The translations under genes and the position numbers were made by a program. This document shows, piece after piece, positions 21,306 through 25,848 of a DNA stretch of 25,848 nucleotides (the stretch's first letter is position 1; every line of letters begins with the position of its first letter). Location of the stretch: contig CAKSZE010000021.1 in assembly GCA_934525325.1 (NCBI GenBank), positions 1 to 25,848 on the forward strand. The letters run 5' to 3'. Source of the DNA: an uncultured Faecalibacterium sp. (lineage in GTDB: Bacteria; Bacillota; Clostridia; Oscillospirales; Ruminococcaceae). The notes beneath the pieces are model-generated. The model was not told where the DNA came from. It searched no databases and saw only the letters and a list, made by a program, of their open reading frames with translations.

Positions 21306-21334
21306 AGTATAACAAACCATTTTGCCCCTGTCAA
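21306..21334 (-). promoter_or_regulatory. Promoter of the ECF S-component gene
   Basis: On the minus strand TTGACA (21329-21334), 17-base spacer, TATACT (21306-21311). It leaves a leader of about 160 bases. Confidence 0.9.
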
Positions 21335-21420
21335 GCGGGGCGGGATGTCTGCAAAATAGACAAAAATCGGTCTCTTCGCAAAAAAATTTCCCCGGGGCTG
21401 TACATTTTGCTGGAAGAAGC

Positions 21421-21449
21421 TTGACCTTTTTGCATAGAACGGATAATAT
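21421..21449 (+). promoter_or_regulatory. Promoter of the transketolase operon
   Basis: TTGACC at 21421-21426, 17-base spacer, TAATAT at 21444-21449. The -10 is imperfect. Divergent from the ECF promoter, with about 90 bases between them. Confidence 0.7.
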
Positions 21450-21549
21450 AAAATCGAAAAAAAGCGCGCTGCGGCAGTCTTGACGCCGGGGCGCTGACGA
21501 GAGGCTTTTTTGAGCGCATGAATTCTGAGGTTCATACGGGAGGACCATC

Positions 21550-22401
21550 ATGACAAATGCTGAAAAACTTACCCTGAAAAAGCACGCCTGCCACATCCGC
21601 ATGGGCGTGATCGAAGGGACCCACAGTGCAGGCTGTGGTCATCCGGGCGGCAGTCTGAGCATCGCAGACGTGCTGTCTTATCTGTACTTTAAGGAACTGA
21701 ACATCGACCCTGCTCAGCCCAAGATGGCGAGCCGCGACCGTCTGGTGCTGTCCAAGGGTCATGCCGCCCCGGCGCTGTACGCAGCGCTGGCAGAGCGGGG
21801 CTTCTTCCCGGTGGAGGAGCTCAAGACCCTGCGCAAGATCGGCAGCCGCCTGCAGGGCCACCCCAACATGAACAGCGTGCCCGGCGTGGATATGTCCACC
21901 GGCAGTCTGGGTCAGGGCATCTCTGCCGCCTGCGGTATGGCGCTGGGCGCAAAGCACGCCGGCTCTGCCGTGAATGTTTACGCCATTCTGGGCGACGGCG
22001 AGGTGGAAGAGGGCGAATGCTGGGAAGCCTTTATGTTTGCCGCCCACTACGGCCTTTCTAACCTGTGCGTGATGCTGGACCGCAACCATCTGCAGATCGA
22101 CGGCACCACCGAGACTGTCATGAACAGCGCCCCGCTGGAAGATAAGCTCCGCGCCTTCAACTTCAACGTGGTTACCATCAACGGCCACGATTTTGACCAG
22201 ATCGAGAGCGCCGTGCAGGCCTTCCACGCCGAGACCGAAAAGCCCACCTGCATCATTCTGGATACGGTCAAGGGCACCGGCGTTTCCTATATGACCAATT
22301 CCGTTGCATGGCACGGCAAGGGCCCCAACGATGAAGAGTATCAGGTGGCCATGAACGAGCTGAACGCCGCCTATGCCGCGCTGGAACAGGAGGAGAACTG
22401 A
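21550..22401 (+). CDS. Transketolase, N-terminal (TPP-binding) subunit
   Basis: 283 residues: the thiamine diphosphate half of transketolase, encoded separately as in many anaerobes and archaea. GCGHPGGSLS (about 28-37), SKGHAAPALYAAL, MSTGSLGQGIS and the TPP/Mg motif GDGEVEEGE (about 148-156, closing with DRNHLQIDG) are present. With the next gene it transfers two-carbon units in the non-oxidative pentose phosphate pathway. GGAGG lies 7 bases before the ATG. The stop is 1 base from the start of the second subunit. Confidence 0.95.
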   Translation: MTNAEKLTLKKHACHIRMGVIEGTHSAGCGHPGGSLSIADVLSYLYFKELNIDPAQPKMASRDRLVLSKGHAAPALYAALAERGFFPVEELKTLRKIGSRLQGHPNMNSVPGVDMSTGSLGQGISAACGMALGAKHAGSAVNVYAILGDGEVEEGECWEAFMFAAHYGLSNLCVMLDRNHLQIDGTTETVMNSAPLEDKLRAFNFNVVTINGHDFDQIESAVQAFHAETEKPTCIILDTVKGTGVSYMTNSVAWHGKGPNDEEYQVAMNELNAAYAALEQEEN

Positions 22402-22402
22402 G

Positions 22403-23350
22403 ATGGCAGACGTGAAAAAGATCGCGACCCGCGACAGCTACGGCAACACCCTGAAGGAGCTGGCCGCGGAAGGCCACGATGATCTGGTGGTGCTGGACGC
22501 CGATCTGGCCGCCGCTACCAAGACCGGTATGTTCCAGAAGGCATACCCGGATCGTCACTTTGACTGCGGCATTGCCGAGGGCAACATGGTAGGCGTGGCC
22601 GCAGGTCTGGCCGCTATGGGCTATGTTCCCTTTGTTTCCAGCTTTGCCATGTTCGCAGCCGGCCGCGCCTTCGAGCAGGTGCGCAACTCTGTGGGCTACC
22701 CCCACCTGAACGTGAAGATCGGCGCCACCCACGGCGGCATCTCCGTGGGCGAGGACGGCGCTTCCCACCAGTGCTGCGAGGACTTTGCCCTGATGCGCAG
22801 CATCCCCGGCATGACCGTCATCTGCCCTGCCGATGATATCGAAGCACGCGCCGCTGTGCGCGCCGCCTACGCTATGGAAGGCCCCGTCTACCTGCGCTTC
22901 GGCCGTCTGGCTGTGCCGGTGTTCCACGATGAAGCCAACTACCACTTTGAGCTGGGCAAGGGCGAGCAGCTGACCGAGGGCAACGATATTGCCATCATCG
23001 CCACCGGCCTGATGGTCAACGAAGCCCGCATGGCTGCTGAGCAGCTGGCTGCCGAGGGCATCCACGCCCGGGTCATCAACATCCACACCATCAAGCCCCT
23101 GGACGAGGAGATCGTCATCAAGGCGGCAAAGGAGTGCGGCAAGGTCATCACCGCCGAGGAGCACAACGTCATCGGCGGTCTGGGCGAGGCCGTCTGCGCT
23201 GTCCTGAGCGAGAAGCAGCCCACCCCCGTGCGCCGCGTGGGCGTGCAGGACGTGTTCGGCTGCTCCGGCCCCGCATGGGATCTGCTGAAGAAGTTCGGTC
23301 TGGACGCTGCTACCATCTGCAAGACCGCCCACGAGATGCTGGGCAAGTAA
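22403..23350 (+). CDS. Transketolase, C-terminal (pyrimidine-binding) subunit
   Basis: 315 residues from the ATG at 22403, which has GGAGGAG within the end of the previous gene. It holds the Pyr domain (RDSYGNTLKEL, then DCGIAEGNMVGVAAGLA with the conserved Glu that activates TPP, and GATHGGISVGEDGASHQ) and the C-terminal transketolase domain (about 190-315, AIIATGLMVNEA, TIKPLDEE, AEEHNVIGGLGEAV). The two subunits form one active enzyme and are cotranscribed with 1 base between them. A strong terminator follows at 23383-23420. Confidence 0.95.
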   Translation: MADVKKIATRDSYGNTLKELAAEGHDDLVVLDADLAAATKTGMFQKAYPDRHFDCGIAEGNMVGVAAGLAAMGYVPFVSSFAMFAAGRAFEQVRNSVGYPHLNVKIGATHGGISVGEDGASHQCCEDFALMRSIPGMTVICPADDIEARAAVRAAYAMEGPVYLRFGRLAVPVFHDEANYHFELGKGEQLTEGNDIAIIATGLMVNEARMAAEQLAAEGIHARVINIHTIKPLDEEIVIKAAKECGKVITAEEHNVIGGLGEAVCAVLSEKQPTPVRRVGVQDVFGCSGPAWDLLKKFGLDAATICKTAHEMLGK

Positions 23351-23382
23351 GCGCTCTTTATAACAATACGATTTCGACTTTT

Positions 23383-23420
23383 AAGGCCGCCGCACAGTGC
23401 TTTGTGCGGCGGCCTTTTTT
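23383..23420 (+). terminator. Terminator of the transketolase operon
   Basis: AAGGCCGCCGCACA pairs perfectly over 14 bp with TGTGCGGCGGCCTT, 6-base loop, followed by TTTT. This is the last clearly chromosomal feature on the left of the tRNA-Lys fragment. Confidence 0.95.
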
Positions 23421-23506
23421 GAACGGTGTATCGCGGGGGTAAGAAAAAACGCTCACGATGCACAGAATGCAGACAATGCAAGGAAAAACACGGCTTTCCC
23501 GCCGGT

Positions 23507-23532
23507 GTGCAAAAAGTGTGCAAAAGTGTGCA
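23507..23532. repeat. Phased GTGCA boxes, left set
   Basis: GTGCA at 23507, 23518 and 23528 (spacing 11 and 10), each preceded by GT or GTGT and the first two followed by AAA. A matching set of three lies at 23776-23802 in the same orientation on the other side of the tRNA fragment. One-turn spacing suggests cooperative protein binding, for instance integrase or Xis arm sites. Confidence 0.6.
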
Positions 23533-23548
23533 GAGCCCCAGAAAATGG

Positions 23549-23588
23549 AAAATCCCACGAGGAATCTTACGATTCTTCGTGGGATTTT
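23549..23588 (-). terminator. Terminator adjoining the tRNA-Lys fragment
   Basis: AAAATCCCACGA plus GGAATC pairs with GATTC-T-TCGTGGGATTTT over 18 bp, loop ttac. On the minus strand it begins at the CCA end of the tRNA-Lys fragment and ends in TTTTCCATTTTC, so it is the natural terminator of that tRNA gene. Confidence 0.82.
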
Positions 23589-23632
23589 GGTGCGCTCGAG
23601 GGAACTCGAATCCCTGGCCCTCTGATTAAAAG
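23588..23632 (-). pseudogene. 3' half of a tRNA-Lys (UUU) gene, probable attachment-site remnant
   Basis: Read on the minus strand: anticodon loop CTTTTAA (anticodon TTT), TCAGA of the 3' anticodon stem, variable loop, T arm AGGGA-TTCGAGT-TCCCT, acceptor strand CGAGCGC, discriminator A and CCA. Everything 5' of the anticodon loop is absent: the bases before it are GGGCT, not the TCTGA needed to pair. Breakage at the anticodon loop followed by an intact 3' end and terminator is what tRNA-targeting tyrosine integrases leave at the far end of an inserted element. The intact gene would then be further right, outside this window. Confidence 0.85.
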
Positions 23633-23775
23633 AGCCCACCGGGCAGAACACTCTGATTTTAGAAGTTTCGAGTTTACGTTATTTTTATGCAAAGCATCGT
23701 GATTTTTCACGTTGTAATTTCTGCACCCTTTGCCGTATTTTGCAAGTCAGAGTGCCCATTGCATCCCTTGAAACC

Positions 23776-23802
23776 GTGCAAAAACAGTGCAGAAACCGTG
23801 CA
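23776..23802. repeat. Phased GTGCA boxes, right set
   Basis: GTGCA at 23776, 23787 and 23798, spaced exactly 11 bases, in the setting AAACCGTGCAAAAACAGTGC. Same orientation as the set at 23507-23532. The gap 23351-24054 (704 bases) has no credible gene; it holds these boxes, the tRNA fragment and the hairpins listed separately. Confidence 0.6.
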
Positions 23803-23899
23803 CTTACTCTGGGACAAATAAAAAATGATGATTTTTGATCCATGACTTGGTGGCGGTTTGAGTGACCATAAAGGTGAATCTGATATACAGAAAGAAGAA

Positions 23900-23936
23900 T
23901 GCCCACTCGTCTGAGGAGTTCTCAGGGGAGTGGGCA
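23900..23936 (-). terminator. Terminator-like hairpin downstream of the AlbA-like gene
   Basis: TGCCCACTC pairs with GAGTGGGCA and, inside, CTGAG with CTCAG over a 5-base loop. On the minus strand the stem is followed by TTCTTCTTTC. It is about 120 bases past the stop of the gene ending at 24055. Confidence 0.55.
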
Positions 23937-23951
23937 GTTCTGCGCAGGCGG

Positions 23952-23990
23952 TTAATATAATTTCGATTATGATAATTCAAATTATATTAA
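23952..23990. repeat. AT-rich nested palindrome
   Basis: TTAATATAATTT (23952-23963) and its perfect complement AAATTATATTAA (23979-23990) enclose ATTAT-g-ATAAT. It is the most AT-rich point of the window and lies between the AlbA-like gene and the hairpin at 23900. It could be a protein site or a recombination or replication-linked structure; nothing in the sequence decides. Confidence 0.7.
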
Positions 23991-24054
23991 GACGTTCCAT
24001 GGGCTGTAACAGCTTCACCGCTTGGTTTTCAAAAACCATCTGTTGATAGCGGTA

Positions 24055-25560
24055 TTACTTCTTCACAAATTGGTATACGCCATATTCTGGTGATGTCACC
24101 AATCCATGCTTGATAAGATTCTTGATGATAGAGGATGCACGCGATTTCTGAACGCCGTATAGCTGTGCGACATTTATGCTGCGGAACTGATATTGATACC
24201 GATATCTCTTAAAAAGTTCAAGCGTCCGCTCTTTTGTACTTGCAGTCAGTCTCGTGCTATTCAGCCTTTCGCAAAGTTCACGCACTTCTGCATCCGTACT
24301 CATTCCGTGGAGCACTGTAGAAGTTTCCGCACTTTCCGCAGAGGTTTCCGCACTTTCCGCACTTTCCGCACCACTTGCCACACTTTCCATACTGATCTGT
24401 GCCGGAGTCGCTACACTTCTATTCGGCAGTGTGACGATAAAGAAATCCGAATCCGAGTAAAAGGTCGGCTTCTGGGCTACTTCCACATAAGAGTTCAGGA
24501 TGCGGTCAATGCCGCTGCCACGGCGCTCCATAAAGCCGAGCCGTGAGAACACATCCGAGATTACCTGATTGCGCCGCATAGACGGAATGTGCCGGATATC
24601 CATGTCCTGCACCCTGCGGCCATTCATCATACCGCCCGGTGAAGTGATTTCCAGTCGGTCATCGAACACTTCCACATGAATCTCCGAACCAAGAATCTGA
24701 TAATTCCGATGGATCAGCGCATTGACCAGCACCTCACGAACGGCCTTATACGGATAGTCACTGCGTTCTTCACGGGTCATACCACGGATACTCCACGGGT
24801 TTTTGCTGTTGTTGCGAACAAAATCTTCCGCATTTTGCAGCAGCGTAATCAGACTTGCACCTTGAAATTCCTTGTCGTCCAGAGCATCTTCTTCAATGCT
24901 GCCCTTATAATTGCCTTTCCAGCGAGTGCAGAAAATACGGGATTGTTTCAGAACGCCCTGATCGCAGAGTAACAGGCCGCCATTCGTAATCTGTCCATCA
25001 TCTGTTATCAATCCTGCGGAGGGCAAGTCTTTTTCGAGGTCAAAATCCTCTTTTTTCAAATTCTTAAATGTAGCTGCCAGCAGTGTAAAACTGACATCAC
25101 CCACTCGATAAGAGCTGGGCAGGGCATCAAAGGTCTGGTTCATGCCCTGCAAAATCAATTCGTTCAGTTCCCGTGAAGTGGCTTCTTCGGACTGGTCGCC
25201 ATGCCGCACATAGGCCGTATGGGAACCGTCAAAGGCATAATAATATGGATACGCCGGGCCGTCCTGTACTTCCAGATCAACGCAGGACTTGCCCTCTATT
25301 TCGACCTCCCGCACCCGATAGCGTGGCGTAGGGTCAATGCGGACTTTGATAAGTTCCGTCAATCTGCTTACCACAGCCTGCGGATTTTCCAATCCTACGA
25401 CCTCGCGCGGCTCATTCTTTACACCAAAAATCAGGTGTCCGCCCTCGGTATTGGCAAATGCCGACACGGATTTCAGCCAGCTGCGCGGCTTTTTCTCTTC
25501 AAGACGTTCCTTGTAATCCACATGAGAGGCTTCAATGTAATGGTCGAGGGGGAAAGGCAT
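24055..25560 (-). CDS. AlbA/Schlafen-like ATP-binding protein (defence-associated type)
   Basis: 501 residues. Residues about 8-125 are an AlbA_2 domain (SVSAFANTEGGHLIFGV is its hallmark); about 265-385 resemble the HATPase_c_4 domain of RecG-annotated relatives (AVREVLVNALIHRNY, LEITSPGGM, RRGSGIDRIL). A low-complexity Ser/Ala/Glu/Thr linker (397-416) leads to a winged-helix domain (about 440-501). Such proteins are often found beside type I restriction genes, and here it follows the end of hsdR by 72 bases on the same strand. AGGTG lies 6 bases before the ATG. Codon use is clearly more AT-rich than the chromosomal genes to the left, in keeping with transfer. Biochemical function is unknown. 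Confidence 0.87.
   Translation of the reverse strand: MPFPLDHYIEASHVDYKERLEEKKPRSWLKSVSAFANTEGGHLIFGVKNEPREVVGLENPQAVVSRLTELIKVRIDPTPRYRVREVEIEGKSCVDLEVQDGPAYPYYYAFDGSHTAYVRHGDQSEEATSRELNELILQGMNQTFDALPSSYRVGDVSFTLLAATFKNLKKEDFDLEKDLPSAGLITDDGQITNGGLLLCDQGVLKQSRIFCTRWKGNYKGSIEEDALDDKEFQGASLITLLQNAEDFVRNNSKNPWSIRGMTREERSDYPYKAVREVLVNALIHRNYQILGSEIHVEVFDDRLEITSPGGMMNGRRVQDMDIRHIPSMRRNQVISDVFSRLGFMERRGSGIDRILNSYVEVAQKPTFYSDSDFFIVTLPNRSVATPAQISMESVASGAESAESAETSAESAETSTVLHGMSTDAEVRELCERLNSTRLTASTKERTLELFKRYRYQYQFRSINVAQLYGVQKSRASSIIKNLIKHGLVTSPEYGVYQFVKK
24323..24372 (-). repeat. In-frame 9-base tandem repeats in the AlbA-like gene
   Basis: The unit TTTCCGCAC (9 bases on the plus strand) recurs five times, two of them followed by a GAG interruption or an extra unit, encoding the repeated Ser-Ala-Glu / Ala-Glu-Thr linker. 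Length change by slippage would keep the frame. Confidence 0.7.
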
Positions 25561-25598
25561 GGTATCACCTGCAATTCAGTTCAATATCGTTCAAGCGT

Positions 25599-25604
25599 AT
25601 TATA
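25599..25604 (-). promoter_or_regulatory. Possible -10 box before the AlbA-like gene
   Basis: A perfect TATAAT on the minus strand in the 72-base gap after hsdR, but the hexamer 17 bases upstream (TGGAAT) is a poor -35. The gene may have its own promoter in addition to readthrough from hsdR. Confidence 0.35.
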
Positions 25605-25632
25605 CCGTATTTTATCAGTATATTCCACTACT

Positions 25633-25848
25633 TTATGCAGTCACATGGGTGGCATTCTCTTTCACGGAATTGATCGTTTCCATCAGTTCACTGCCTGTTT
25701 TGCCATCAAACAGGCGGGTAAACAGAATGGGCTGGTCAAAGGGTGGTTTCATCAGAACCGCTTTGCTTTCTACATAACCGTTCTGCTCGATGTAATGAAT
25801 GACCTTCTGCACGAATGCGATCTGCTTTGCATTCAGCGATTCGTCGTT
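25633..25848 (-). CDS. hsdR: Type I restriction endonuclease subunit HsdR, C-terminal end (partial)
   Basis: The minus frame from the right edge to the TAA at 25633-25635 encodes 71 residues: SLNAKQIAFVQKVIHYIEQNGYV, then KPPFDQPILFTRLFDGKTGSEL and METINSVKENA. This is the C-terminal region of type I restriction R subunits (the EcoEI_R_C type), which translocate and cut unmodified DNA together with HsdM and HsdS. Only the end is visible; the start and the companion genes lie to the right. No frame-shift or stop is seen in this part. The call rests on family wording, not on catalytic motifs. Confidence 0.8.
   Translation of the reverse strand, partial: NDESLNAKQIAFVQKVIHYIEQNGYVESKAVLMKPPFDQPILFTRLFDGKTGSELMETINSVKENATHVTA

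Noticed and set aside
21550..23350. Split transketolase as a novelty
   Set aside because: Two-gene transketolase is widespread in anaerobic Firmicutes and archaea.
23397..23702. Plus-strand frames of 101 and 67 residues crossing the tRNA-Lys fragment
   Set aside because: They translate the tRNA remnant and its terminator, a common false gene at attachment sites.
23685..23906. A 73-residue minus-strand frame beside the tRNA-Lys fragment
   Set aside because: No RBS, no recognisable motif, and it covers the phased GTGCA boxes; better read as non-coding.
1..25848. CRISPR array or insertion sequence with transposase
   Set aside because: No regularly spaced direct repeats with unique spacers and no transposase-like frame were seen on either strand.

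Overview
The window looks like chromosome of a GC-rich, low-copy-repeat-bearing Firmicute of the Faecalibacterium / Oscillospiraceae type. This is inference from several things seen together: strong GGAGG ribosome binding sites, canonical TTGACA-N17-TATAAT promoters, a T-box on thrS, ECF-type vitamin transport, Gram-positive lipoproteins, a KdgF/DhuI/DhuD uronate module, and GC-rich structured intergenic repeats. No species call is possible without a search.

Left part (1-4103, minus strand): the phosphate uptake genes pstS-pstC-pstA (pstA runs off the left edge), with a ~230 bp inverted-repeat-bounded element between pstS and pstC. Upstream lie two small unrecognised lipoproteins in one operon. 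All three predicted lipoproteins carry twin-arginine-like signal peptides. Positions 4295-5890 hold a tRNA-Glu/tRNA-Asn pair with its own promoter and terminator, then trpS. Positions 5912-9463 hold a lone SDR enzyme and then dhuD, kdgF, dhuI and a DUF1622 membrane protein. The three enzymes together would take unsaturated uronates (from pectin or glycosaminoglycan lyases) to 2-keto-3-deoxygluconate. Next is an ammonium transporter fused to its own PII regulator, with a terminator hairpin in its leader (9542-11439), and a RelB/YafQ toxin-antitoxin pair (11702-12261).

Middle part (12294-21334, mostly minus strand): T-box-controlled thrS lacking most of the TGS domain, an unrecognised membrane protein with palindromic operators, a cytoplasmic type I pullulanase, a remarkable single ORF joining a complete LysR regulator to an MptpB/LipA-like tyrosine phosphatase, nagB, and an ECF transporter S component behind a leader with an attenuator hairpin. 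Two intergenic regions here share a ~55 bp direct repeat that ends at the stop codon of each upstream gene. Plus-strand genes resume with a split transketolase (21550-23350).

Right end (about 23500-25848): a 3' half of a tRNA-Lys(UUU) gene, cut exactly at the anticodon loop, followed on its own strand by a terminator and flanked on both sides by three GTGCA boxes spaced 10-11 bp. To its right the composition becomes visibly AT-richer and the genes are an AlbA/Schlafen-like ATPase-domain protein and the C-terminal end of a type I restriction HsdR subunit. I read this as the junction of an integrated element carrying a defence locus, with the intact tRNA-Lys probably beyond the right edge.

The strongest candidates for something undescribed are the LysR-phosphatase fusion (17789-19546), the attenuated leaders of amt-PII and the ECF gene, and the tRNA-Lys junction with phased boxes and the defence genes next to it.
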